A DNA stretch of 64,000 bases, taken from Dipteris shenzhenensis (lineage: Eukaryota; Polypodiophyta; Polypodiopsida; Gleicheniales). The translations under genes and the position numbers were made by a program. Positions 13,402-24,517 of this stretch are shown in pieces (the stretch's first letter is position 1; each line of letters opens with the position of its first letter). The notes below the pieces were generated by a model. It searched no databases, was not told the origin of the DNA, and saw nothing but the letters and a program-made list of their open reading frames with translations. The stretch is taken from assembly GCA_047967505.1 (NCBI GenBank), contig CM106540.1; one strand, 5' to 3'.

Positions 13402-13835
13402 TGTTGGGGCCTGGGGGCCAGCGGCCCCCCTGGTGGGGGTTCGGGGGTGAGAGCCCCTGAGGCAATGGTATAGTGAATATTCCCTGAATATTCCATGGAC
13501 GACTAGTCGGTTCCACTGACTAGGTTGATTGGTTGGCTTCACCGACTAGGTTGACTAGTTGGTTCCACTGACTACGTCGATTCGACTACTGCCCTCATAG
13601 CTATAAAGAGGCGACCTCCCCAGTCCATTGCATCAGATCAGATCTTCTAGCTAGTAGCTCTTCACCTAGTATCTGTCTAAATCACCATCTAAGCTCCACT
13701 GTGGGAGTACGCGGGTGGATGAAGCCATCATCTGTACTACATCAGTATTGAAGGAAAATTTTGTTCATCTTTAGTTTGCTGTGTACTCTCTATTCTTTGT
13801 TCAGTTTTTGTTCCGTTGCGCCGTGTAATTTAACA
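13402..13835 (+). mobile_element. 5' LTR of Ty1/copia element
   Basis: Ends with CA immediately before a canonical copia primer-binding site. A TATA-like CTATAAAG lies near 13600. The left end is placed at TGTTGGGG (13402), the nearest upstream sequence that looks like a copia LTR start, giving 434 bp. The right end is well supported; the left end is inferred. No partner 3' LTR was found in the window. Confidence 0.6.
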
Positions 13836-13847
13836 TGGTATCAGAGC
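13836..13847 (+). other. Primer-binding site (initiator tRNA-Met)
   Basis: TGGTATCAGAGC, complementary to the 3' end of plant initiator methionine tRNA, directly follows the LTR. This is the standard copia priming site. Confidence 0.95.
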
Positions 13848-13942
13848 ACAGGCAGCTCTAAGGATCGAAGAATAAAAGAGAGGCGAGTGCTTCAATAGCA
13901 TATGGAGTGATGGCAATAGGAAGCAGCTCAACATGAAGCAGC

Positions 13943-14710
13943 TTGACTTCAACAACTACTACTGCACCAATAATCCAGGCATTGAGGATTTGCCCACCAA
14001 CCTTCTCTGAAGGCAATCTAGATGGTACGAACTACACTTTGTGGAAGTTTAAAATTACTGCTGTTCTGGATTCATATGAGCTTCTTGAGGCACTACTGGG
14101 GACTGTGACCCAGAACCACAAGGAACCCTCGACCCAGCAAATCAGGGGAGTATGATACCTCCTAATGCTGACCTTCTATGAGCTTGGAAATGTAGGAACG
14201 TAGATTCTTTGTGTGCCTTGGTTACAAGTACTAATGATAGTGTTTTGACCATGATTCACTAAGGCAACTATGGCCTGGAACATATTGAAGAGTCAGTATG
14301 AGACGTGGAATCAAACAAGGATCCAGAACTTGGAGAATTAATTCGCAGCTGAGAAATTTAATGAAGGAGAGACAGCGGAGGCGTTCATAACCCGAATCAA
14401 AAATCTGCGTGACCAAATGGCTGGTGTTGGGATACAAAAGACTAGCGAAGAGGTAGCTCGACGGTGTCTTCGGATTTGTCCACCAAGGTTTGATGGATTG
14501 GTAACAGCACTTAACACTCAAGTGAGACACCAACCATTGTCCTATGGAGGAGGAATTGAGGCTTAAAGCTCGAGATGGAGGCGGCAATGGGGATGCCACA
14601 TTCCTTGCTACTGCGAAAGGCAAAGGTGGTTCCTCCACCAAAGGTGAGTCCTCTACTAGTGGTGACAAAAATAAGAGGAGCAGCAAGAAGAAGTTTTAGG
14701 GAGAATGCTT
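13943..14710 (+). pseudogene. Ty1/copia gag, split by a DNA transposon
   Basis: Starts at an ATG about 95 bp after the primer site. Residues ~25-60 read LDGTNYTLWKFK and LDSYELLEALLG, typical of copia gag (UBN2-type). After breaks the frame resumes with WNILKSQYETWNQ, EGETAEAFITRIKNL and LTALNTQVRHQPLS. It ends KNKRSSKKKF, a TAG, then Gly-Glu-Cys. That Cys is the first zinc-knuckle ligand; the remainder of the knuckle is 14.6 kb away at 29272. Stops and frameshifts show the copy is dead. Confidence 0.9.
14708..14710. other. Left target-site duplication (CTT)
   Basis: CTT here and CTT at 29269-29271 flank the large transposon. Removing the element and one CTT gives GAATGCTTCTAC, which reads Glu-Cys-Phe-Tyr in the copia gag frame and rebuilds the zinc knuckle. 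Confidence 0.85.
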
Positions 14711-14740
14711 GGGAGGTAGCAAGCTAAGGGTGTCCACTTT
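14711..14740 (+). repeat. Left terminal inverted repeat
   Basis: Begins GGGAGGTAGCAAGCTAAG and ends TGTCCACTTT. It matches the reverse complement of 29238-29267 at 28 of 30 positions; the differences are at positions 5 and 19. Confidence 0.92.
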
Positions 14741-14808
14741 CGGACCACTTGCGGGTGAGTATGACACCCCCTCAAGTGAAAATACAAAGGTTTTGCTTCG
14801 GTGTGAAA

Positions 14809-15500
14809 TACCTCGATCAAGGTGTCATCTCCAATGAAATTCGCACACGAGGACAACCGAACCAAGCCAATATCTCGATCGAGGTCGTAGACTTACTTTC
14901 ACTGAACCGAGCCTATACCTCGATCGAGGTATTGTGGCAAGCCACCTATACCTCAATCGAGGTATCGTGGACAAATGACATCGCTCGTGTCACATACCAC
15001 GATCGAGGTATAGGTCATCCGACATGGCCTATGACATACCTCAATCGAGGTAGCATGGCAAGTCCAATAACCTCGACCGTGGTGTGCTGGACCGATGACT
15101 TGGCTGCATGTCAAATACCACAATCGAGGTATATGGCATCCGACATGGCAGCTGACATACCTCGATCGAGATATGTTGGACCGATGTGTATGCGGCATGT
15201 TAAATACCATGATCGAGGTATTTGGCATCCAACATCACAGCTGAAATACCTCGATTGAGGTATCGTGGCATGTCTATACCTCGATCGAGGTATGATGGAG
15301 CGATGTGCATGTGGCATGTGAAATACCATGATCGAGGTATATGGCTTCGTAGGTATTATGCTGGACCGATGGATGATGGCATGTCCAATGCCTCGATCGA
15401 GGTACGTGGCATCCCGATACCTCGATCGTGGTATTGAAACCCTAAATTTTTGTATATAAAGAGAGGGACCCCCCCTCATTCTCCATACCTCGATCGAGCT
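14809..15500. repeat. Left subterminal palindromic repeat array
   Basis: About 16 copies of a 12-16 bp motif around the perfect palindrome CCTCGATCGAGG, often extended to TACCTCGATCGAGGTA, spaced irregularly at 28-65 bp. Intact copies include 14916, 15278 and 15391; variants mostly differ by C/T or G/A changes such as CCTCAATCGAGG and CCACGATCGAGG. Spacers share GATGGCATG and GGACCGATG. The same motif recurs near the right end, as expected of transposase-binding subterminal repeats. Confidence 0.92.
15453..15460 (+). promoter_or_regulatory. TATA box of the RING-H2 gene
   Basis: TATATAAA, 75 bp upstream of the ATG at 15535 and within the subterminal repeat zone, so the promoter overlaps probable transposase-binding sites. 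Confidence 0.7.
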
Positions 15501-15534
15501 CCTCCTCATTGAAATCGACGGAATTGCAGGAGCG

Positions 15535-18500
15535 ATGGACAAGGACCGACGGAGCGACGGAGATGGATAGAGCGGGAGATTCTAGGTAAGGTTTTTTTAA
15601 TGTAGCATTTTTTTTTGCAATAATTTATTTAAATTTTAGTTTATATGAATTGTAATTTCATTATAAAATATTTCAAAATTTCAAATGTGTTTTAAACTTT
15701 TTTAAAATTAAAATTTTAATTATGTAAGTGTTTATTTAAAATGTCAAAATGTATATATTTTATTTTTTAAAATTATCTTTAAAAAAAAAAAGATTAAAGT
15801 AGTTTTTATGTTAATTTTTAAATTAATGCTTTTTTTATTTAAATAAAAAATATTTATTAAAAAAATATTTAAATTTTATTTTTAAAAATCATCTTTAAGA
15901 AAAAAAGAAAATAAGAGTTTAAGTTAGGTTTTATATTATTTAAGTTAGTGAAGTTTTTATTTAAATGTAAAAAACACATAAAATTTATTTTTTAAATTCA
16001 TCTATTAAAAAAAAAGAGATTAAAGTAGTTTTTATGTTAGCTTTTTTTATTTAAATAAAAAACATTTAAATTTTATTTTTAAAAATCATCTTTAAGAAAA
16101 AAAGAAAATAAGAGTTTAAGGTAGCTTTTATATTATTTAAGTTAGTGAAGTATTTATTTAAATGTAAAAAACACATAAAATTTATTTTTTAAATTCATCT
16201 ATAAAAAAAAACAGATTAAAGTAGTTTTTATGTTAGCTTTTTTTATTTAAATAAAAAAACGTTTAAAATATTATTTTTAAAAATCATCTTTAAGAAAAAA
16301 AGAAAATAAGAGTTTAAGGTAGGTTTTATATTATTTAAGTTAGTGAAGTTTTTATTTAAATGTAAAAAAAGTATTTACCTTGTTTTTTAAAATCATCTAT
16401 TTAAAGAAAAAGAGATAAAGTAGTTTTTATGTTATTTTTCAAATTAGTTTTTTTTATATTTAAATAAAAAAAATTTAATTTTAATTTTTAAAAATCATCT
16501 TTAAGAAAAAATGAAAATAAGAGTTTAAGGTAGGTTTTATATTATTTAAGTTAGTGAAGTTTTTATTTAAATGTAAAAAAAGTATTTACCTTGTTTTTTA
16601 AAATCATTTATTAAAAAAAAAAGAGATTAAAGTAGTTTTTATGTTAGTTTTTTTAATAAAAGTTTAAATTTTATTTTTAAAAATCATCTTTAAGAAAAAA
16701 AGAAAATAAGAGTTTAAGGTAGCTTTTATATTATTTAAGTTAGTGAAGTATTTATTTAAATGTAAAAAAACATTCAAATTTTATTTTTAAAAATCATCTT
16801 TAAGAAAAAAAGAAAATAAGAGTTTAAGGTAGGTTTTATATTATTTAAGTTAGTGAAGTTTTTATTTAAATGTAAAAAACGTATTTACCTTGTTTTTTAA
16901 AATCATCTATTTTAAAAAAAGAGATAAAGTAGTCTTTATGTTATTTTTCAAATTAGTCCTTTTTTAATTTAAATAAAAAGATGTTTAAATTTAACTTTTA
17001 AAGATCATCTTTAAGAAAAAATGAAAATAAGAGTTTAAGGTAGGTTTTATATTATTTAAGTTAGTGAAGTTTTTATTTAAATGTAAAAAACGTATTTACC
17101 TTGTTTTTTAAAATCATCTATTTAAAAAAAAGAGATTAAAGTAGTTTTTATGTTAGTTTTTTTTTAAAGTTTAAATTTTATTTTTAAAAATCATTTTTAA
17201 GAAAGAAAGAAAATAAGAGTTTAAGGTGACGTTTTTCTTTAAATGTAAAAAACGTATATATTTTGTTTTTAAAAATCATCTACTAAAAAAAAGAGATAAA
17301 GTAGGTTTTATGTTATTTTTCAAATTAGTCTTTTTTTATTTAAATAAAAAAACGTTCAAATTTTATTTTTAAAATTCATCTTTAAGAAAAAAAGAAAAAA
17401 AGAGTTTAAGGTAGCTTTTATATTATTTAAGTTAGTGAAGTTTTTATTTAAATGTCAAAAACTTATATATTTTGTTTTTTGAAATGGAATCTATTAAAAA
17501 AAAAAGAGACTAGGGTAGTTTTTATGTTATTTTTCAAGTTAGTCTTTTTATATTTAAATTAAAAAACATTTAAATTTTATTTTTAAAAATCATCTTTAAA
17601 AAAAAAAGAAAATAAGAGTTTAAGGTAGCTTTTATATTATTTAAGTTAGTGAAGTTTTTATTTAAATGTAAAAAACATATATATTTTGTTTTTTAAAATC
17701 ATCTATTGAAAAAAAACGAGATTAAAGTAGTTTTTATGTTAGCTTTTAAATTACTAAAGTTTTGAATTAAATATAAAAACGTTTAAATTTTATTTTTAGA
17801 AATAATCTATAAAAAAAAAGAGGATAAGAGTTTAAAGTAGCTTTTATATTATTTTTCAAGGAGTACGTGACTTAGCGTAATCAATTAAACAAATAGGATG
17901 ATTTGAACAACACATTCACGTACACATCATTTTCAAATCATATGGTGCAAGAGGTTGATGCAAGGAGAGGGTAGATCATGTGGCTAGCAATCCCTTTAGG
18001 TGGCATGTGAAACTATAGAAATAGGGAACTAGGGAAGGTTGTAGATCTATGTATGGATATAGTTACATAGACAATTACAAAGACTTGTGTGATTCCATGA
18101 AACCTTATCATGAGCTTTTGCAAAAATTCAATCAAAATTGGCTAGCTAAAAGTTTTCATTACGCAGATAGATTATTAAGTCCCATTGAATAGAATATTAA
18201 TTTTCATTACCCAAATAGAGTATTAATTTCCATGTGTTTTTTTGTGCATGCGCCAGCCGCCGCGCGCAGGTTCTGGCACCACTATTCATATGCAGATAGC
18301 AATTTTGAGAGCTCAGATGAGGGCACTGCAGGATGCTAGGGCACCCCCTCACTTGGTTGCGAGCCTAAATTCAATCATTGATGCTCTAGGTCGATTAGAC
18401 ACAGTTGAGGACGTTTTGAATACCTTTCAGGCACAGGCTGAGGTAGAGATTGGTGGTCGTGGCTTGGATTGGAGAGCCATTCGAGAGTTGTTTGAGCGTG

Positions 18501-20163
18501 AGTCACCGCAGAGGCAGGCCTTAGAGGATATGTTTTGGGATGGTCACACTGAGGCAATGTGACCACGATCAGGGCAGTCGTTTTATATTTTACATTGTAG
18601 GCACCCCGTCATAGCAGCACACATTTATCTGAGATATCTCGCTACGAATGGTGGTTAATTGCCTCACAACTGTCAAATAGCCAGGTCATTTGCCATGCAG
18701 CTATACGTCGAGTTTGTGCTTGGTCATAGGGTAGACTACCTTAGTACCCGTCCAGGATCAGGAGTGCAACATGGTAGGATGGGGCATCAGGAGCATCAGA
18801 CTGTAGGTGTTCAGCATCGATACGAGGCACCAGAGCTACACACTATCCCTGCACCGGCATTGCGAGCTGTTGGAGGATGGATTAGGGGGGATGTTCATTA
18901 AGTGGCCTCATCCTTGCACGACATGGTCTCTGCCCTATTGAGATCACTTTCGATTCCACCTCCCACATCTATGGAGCCTCCCACATCTACACCGCCTCAG
19001 CATGAGTTGGAGACTCGAGACACATGGATTGCAGAGTTGGAGCATTGTTGGCCGAGTCTAGGGACGAGGTTAGTTATTCTGATTATTTTAGTTTATTTTT
19101 TTGTTGCGTGTTTTGAACTGAAGTTTTTTGGTTAATTCTCACCATATACGCGACATGTTTGCATTGCAAGCACATCTATTGCGTCAGGATATGGAGTCTC
19201 ATGTATGACTATTGGAGGCAGATTTGGAGGAGCAGAGGATTCGGACACGCATAGCCTACCATCGAGTGAAGCACTATATTTTGCAGTTGAGACATATTAG
19301 TTGTGATCCATCTCACCATAGGATCGACCCCAGTGTGGCCCTATACCCTGCTCCTCTTGTAGATGTGCTGACTAGGACACCCATAGATGCACCAGTCATA
19401 GCCAGGCTTCCTACCGCCACTTGCATCCTTTGCCATGAGGATTTTGGCACCGTAGGGTGGTTTGGACTAGGGTGCGGCCACATCGCACATCTCCATTGCA
19501 TGACCTGCCACATGGTGGCACAATTAGTGTGCCCTGTATGCTTTGCTGACATTGATGTGGCCACATACAAAGGACTAGGCATGGATGATCTATATCCTGG
19601 TCATCGTCAGGCCATTGATCCATTTGCCAGCATGGTCTTGACAGAGCACTATAGGGAGGAGGCACAGAGAGCTTTGCTGCAGTAGGAGGGTGCTGATACC
19701 TCAGTGGTTGTAGCGTGTGATCCGTGATGCTTCTCATATGGTGATTTCATGCTAGGTGACGAGGCACGAGTAGAGGAGGCACGCTGTATTGAGCGAGAGG
19801 CAGAGCTTTAGATATCATTGCAGTAGTGGGTGGAGCAATAGCTTGGGCGGCCGAGACCAGCGTCTTCTACATATAGAGACAATTACTCGCGCTGGATTTG
19901 AGGCACGAGTATTCGCTGATGCACGACTTTGGGAGCTGAGGCGCGCATACATAGAGGAGGTGAGGGAGGCAGAGATGGCAGCGGTGGCTCATGTAGCATG
20001 CTGTCCTCTTCATCAGGATGAGGTTGGCCCATCTCATGCAGGAGATGAGGCTGGCCCATTTGAGGGCACACAGTAGACGGTTGGGCAGCGGGTCATACAG
20101 GAGCCATGTCAGAGGATGACTAGAGGACCATATGTGGAGTTATCAGATTCTGATTCAGGATGA
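15535..20163 (+). pseudogene. Transposon-borne RING-H2 protein gene, decayed
   Basis: Proposed exon 1 is 15535-15585 (MDKDRRSDGDG...) with donor TCTAG/GTAAGG. Intron 1 (about 15586-18256) is the AT-rich repeat block. The frame resumes in phase at 18257 after a CGCCAG acceptor and continues to about 19068, with a probable second intron to about 19170 of uncertain borders. A coiled-coil-like stretch (LLEADLEEQRIRTRI) precedes a RING-H2 finger at 19422-19541: CILC, 13 residues, CGH..H..C, 10 residues, CPVC, a complete C3H2C3 ligand set. A later frame (from about 19860) is Arg/Glu-rich and ends in acidic ELSDSDSG. In-frame stops are mostly TAG and TGA, with two TAA. By family knowledge RING-H2 domains usually act as ubiquitin ligases; its role in the transposon is unknown. 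Finger call is firm, full exon structure tentative. Confidence 0.65.
15590..17865. repeat. AT-rich tandem repeat, ~200-bp unit
   Basis: About 11 degenerate units of roughly 185-215 bp (one short, ~110 bp). Each has TTTTTAAAAATCATCTTTAAG, AAGAGTTTAAGGTAG and AAGTTAGTGAAGTTTTTATT blocks. The array begins directly at the donor of RING-H2 exon 1 and appears to form its first intron. No ORF is present. Confidence 0.9.
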
Positions 20164-20350
20164 TTGTTTAGGCTTCACACATATTGTTTAGGGATGCACT
20201 TCTGCATGATGATGATGATGATGTACACATTCATTTTGGTACTTTCATGATATTGTTCTTACTTTTATGATATATGAGCATTTTGGTACTTTCATGATGT
20301 TCTTACTTTGTTTATCTCAATTTATAGTTTGTTCAAATCTAACATAAACA

Positions 20351-20479
20351 TTTAAAATTAGGAGTATGATTTTGAATTTCAGATATCGCAATTCACACAT
20401 CTAATACATAAGGTATTTTAAAAATAATGCCGTGTGAAGTAATTGTAAACATTAAGCATTGAAAAGTTGTTCCAGTATA

Positions 20480-20510
<31 letters not shown>

Positions 20511-20748
20511 ATGCTATGAACTTTATCATTTTGAATATCATTGAATTTCGTATATATCAATGCTTGCAATTATTACATTAAACCTAAGAGCCGTGCGAAG
20601 TTTCATCCCCACGTGCGTATTTAAAATTAGGAGTATGATTTTGAACTTTAGATATCTCAATTCACACATCTAATACATAAGGTATTTTAAAAATCATGCC
20701 GTTTGAAGTAATAGTAAACATTAAGCATTGAAAAGGTGTCCAAGTATA

Positions 20749-20782
<34 letters not shown>

Positions 20783-20798
20783 CTATGAACTTTATCAT
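20351..20798. repeat. 269-bp-spaced direct repeat with (CT)n tracts
   Basis: About 175 bp from TTTAAAATTAGGAGTATGAT to TGCTATGAACTTTATCAT occurs at 20351-20528 and again from 20620. Each copy contains a pure CT tract (20483-20510 and 20753-20779). It lies just downstream of the RING-H2 gene and borders the satellite. Confidence 0.85.
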
Positions 20799-20859
20799 AC
20801 GTCCACATGCATATGATAAGTCCACGTGCATATTTGGTTAGTACGTGCGCCATTTTTCA

Positions 20860-23800
20860 AGCGTAGTCACTAGTAGGAATGTAAAAATGTACGCATTATA
20901 CCTTCCACGTGGCATATACCAAATCAGTTGGAGACTAAATCCTGTGTGGATGTATGTCTAGGGTAGCTTGAGAGCCGTGCGAATTTTCATCCCCAATAGA
21001 TAAGTCCACGTGCGTATTTGGTTAGTACGTGTGTGCCATTTTTCATGCGTCGTCACTAGTAGGAATGTAAAAATGTACGCATTATACCTTCCACGTGGCA
21101 CATACCAAATCAGTTGGAGACCAAATCTTGCATGGATCTAGGTCTAAGGTAGCCTAAGAGCCATGCGAAGTTTCATCCCCAATAGATAAGTCCACGTGCG
21201 TATTTGGTTAGTACGTGCACCATTTTTCATGCATAGTCACTAGTACTGATTGTAAAAATGTACGCATTATACCTTCCACGTGGCACATACCAAATCAGTT
21301 GGAGACTTAATCTTGCGTGGATGTAGGTCTAGGGTAGCCTAAGAGCCATGCAGAGTTTCATCCCCAACAGATAAGTTCACATGCGTATTTGGTTAGTACG
21401 TGTGCCATTTTTCATACGTAGTCACTAGTAGGGAGTGCTTGCAAAAATGTACGCATTATATCTTCCACGTGGCACATACCAAATCAGTTGGAGACCAAAT
21501 CTTGCATGGATATATGTCTAGGGTAGCCTAAGAGCCGTGCAAAGTTTCATCCCTAACAGATAAGTCCACGTGCATGTTTGGTTAGTACGTGAGTGCCATT
21601 TTTCATGCGTAGTCACTAGTAGGAACGTAAAAGTGTACGCATTATACCTTCCACATGGCACATATCAAATTAGCTGGAGACCAAATCTTGCGTGGATGTA
21701 TATCTAGGGTAGCGTAAGAGCCATGCAAAGTTTCATCCCCAATAGATAAGTCCATGTTGCGTGTTTGGTTAGTACGTGCACCATTTTTCATGCGTAGTCA
21801 CTAGTAGGAATGTAAAAATGTATGCATTATACCTTCCACTTGGCACATACTAAATCAATTGGAGACCAAATCATGCGTGGATGTATGTCTAGGGTAGCCT
21901 GAGAGCTGTGCAAAGTTTCATCCCCAACATATAAGTCCACGTGCGTGTTTGGTTAGTACGTGTGCGCCATTTTTCATGCGTAGTCACTAGTAGGAATGTA
22001 AAAATGTATGCATTATACCTTCTAGGTGGCACATACCAAATCAATTGGAGACCAAATCTTGTGTGGATGTACGTCTAGGGTAGCCTAAGAGCCATGTGAA
22101 GTTTTATCCCCAAGAGATATGTCCACGTGCATATTTGGTTAGTACGTGTGCCATTTTTCATGCGTAGTCACTAGTAGGAATGTAAAAATGTATTATTATA
22201 CCTTTCACGTGGCACATACCAAGTCAGTTGGAGACCAAATCTTGCATGGATGTACATCTAGGGTAGCCTGAGAGCCATGCAAAGTTTCATCCCCAACAGA
22301 TAAGTCCACGTGTGTATTTGGTTAGTACATGCACCATTTTTCATGCGTAGTCACTAGTAGGGATTGTAAAAATGTACGCATTATACCTTCCACGTGGCAC
22401 ATACCAAATCAGTTGGAGACCAAATCTTGCATGGATGTAGGTCTAGGGTAGCCTAAGAGCTGTGCGAAGTTTCATCCCCAACAGATAAGTTCACATGCGT
22501 ATTTGGTTAGTACATGTGTGAATTTTCATATGTAGTCACTAGTAGGGAGTGCTTGCAAAAATGTATGCATTATACCTTCCACGTGGCACATACCATATTA
22601 GTTGGAGACCAAATCTTGCATGGATGTATGTCTAAGGTAGCCTAAGAGCCGTGCAAAGTTTCATCCCTAACAGATAAGTCCACGTGCGTATTTGGTTAGT
22701 ATGTGCGCCATTTTTCATGCGTAGTCACTAGTAGGAATGTAAAAATGTACGCATTATACCTTCCACGTGGTACATACCAAATCAGTTGGAGACCAAATCT
22801 TGCATGAATCTAGGTCTAGGGTAGCCTAAGAGCCGTGCGAAGTTTCATCCCCAACATATAAGTCCACATGCGTATTTGGTTAGTATGTGCACCATACGTA
22901 GTCACTAGTAGGGATTGTAAAAATGTACGCATTATACCTTCCACATGGCATATACCAAATTAGTTGGAGACCAAATCTTGTGTGGATGTAGGTCTAGGGT
23001 AGCCTAAGAGCCATGTGAAGTTTCATCCCCAACAGATAAGTCCACGTGTGTATTTGGTTAGTACGTGCACCATTTTTCATACGTAGTTACTAGTAGGGAT
23101 TGTAAAAATGTACGCATTATACCTTCCACGTGGCGCATACCAAATCAATTGGAGACCAAATATTGCATGGATGTAGGGGTAGCCTAAGAACTATGCAAAG
23201 TTTCATCCCCAACAGATAAGTCAACGTACGTATTTGGTTAGTACGTGCGCCATTTTTCATACGTAGTCACTAGTAGGGATTGTAAAAATGTACACATTAT
23301 ACCTTCCACGTGGCACATACCAAATCAGTCGGAGACCAAATCTTGTGTGGATGTAGGTCTAGAGTAGCCTAAGAGCTGTGCGAAGTTTCATCCACAACAG
23401 ATAAGTCCACATGCGTATTTGGTTAGTACACGCGCGAATTTTCATATGTAGTCACTAGTAGGGAGTGCTTGCAAACATGTACGCAATATACCTTCCATGT
23501 GGCACATACCAAATTAGTTGGAGACCAAATCTTGCATGGATGTACATCTAGGGTAGCCTAAGAGCTGTGCAACGTTTCATCCCCAATAGATAAGTCCACG
23601 TGTGTATTTGGTTAGTATGTACGCCATTTTTCATGCATAGTCACTAGTAGAGATTATAAAAATGTACGCATTATACCTTCCACGTGGCACATACCAAATT
23701 AGTTGGAGACCAAATCTTGCATGAATGTAGGTCTAGGGCAGCCTAAGCACCGTGCGGAGTTTCATCCCCAACATATAAGTCCACGTGTGTATTTGGCTAG

Positions 23801-24190
23801 TACATGCACCATTTTTCATACGTAGTCACTAGTAGGGATTGTAAAAATGTACGCATTATACCTTCCACGTCTCACATACCAAATCAGTTGGAGACCAAAT
23901 ATTGTGTGGATGTAGGTCTAGGGTAGCCTAAGAGCTGTGCAGAGTTTCATCCCCAACAGATAAGTTCACATGCATATTTGGTGAGTAAGTGCGCCATTTT
24001 TCATACGTAGTCACTAGTAGGGAGTGCTTGCAAAAATGTACGCATTATATCTTCCACGTGGCACATACCAAATCAGTTGGAGACCAAATCTTGCATGGAT
24101 GCAGGTCTAGGGTAGCCTAAGAGCCGTGCGAGATTTGATCCCCAACAGATAAGTCCACATGCGTATTTGGTTAGTACGTGCATGAATTTT
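20860..24190. repeat. ~187-bp satellite array, ~18 units
   Basis: Head-to-tail units of about 185-190 bp (the GAGCC landmark falls at 20972, 21158 and 21343). Conserved blocks: GATAAGTCCACGTGCGTATT, GGTTAGTACGTG, CATTTTTCATGCGTAGTCAC, TACGCATTATACCTTCCACG and TCAGTTGGAGACCAAATC. Some units carry an extra AGTGCTTGC. Units differ mainly by transitions. The array sits between the 3' ends of two convergent genes. No open frame spans it. Confidence 0.95.
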
Positions 24191-24517
24191 CTTAATCACA
24201 TTTTAAAAATGTCCTAAAGCACAAAACACAATTACAACATTACTACTAATAAACAATTTTTTCTTTTACAAAAACAACAAATCCCATTGAGAAGACAACA
24301 GACATCATGTATAAAATAGAATCTAATACAATGATGTGTATGAATGTGTATAAAACCATCATAGTGAAATACAAAATATGAGTCCATGAAAATTACAATG
24401 GTACAGTCACACAGTGAGCCTATACATATCGAATACAAAAATATGTAATCGACTAGTGATACCCAAAAAAAATCTATCTGATCAACTGATGATCCCAAAA
24501 CTATGATATGTAATGTG
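24191..24517. other. Spacer between satellite and transposase 3' end
   Basis: AT-rich; probably the transposase 3' untranslated region. The 98-codon minus frame here continues past the transposase stop and has no features. Confidence 0.5.

Noticed and set aside
14749-15542. Frames of 143-169 codons over the left palindromes
   Set aside because: Open on both strands because the repeats lack stops; Thr/Ser/Ile repeats with no domain.
20860-24190. Regular spacing resembling a CRISPR array
   Set aside because: Whole 187-bp units repeat, with no unique spacers, in a eukaryotic genome; it is a satellite.
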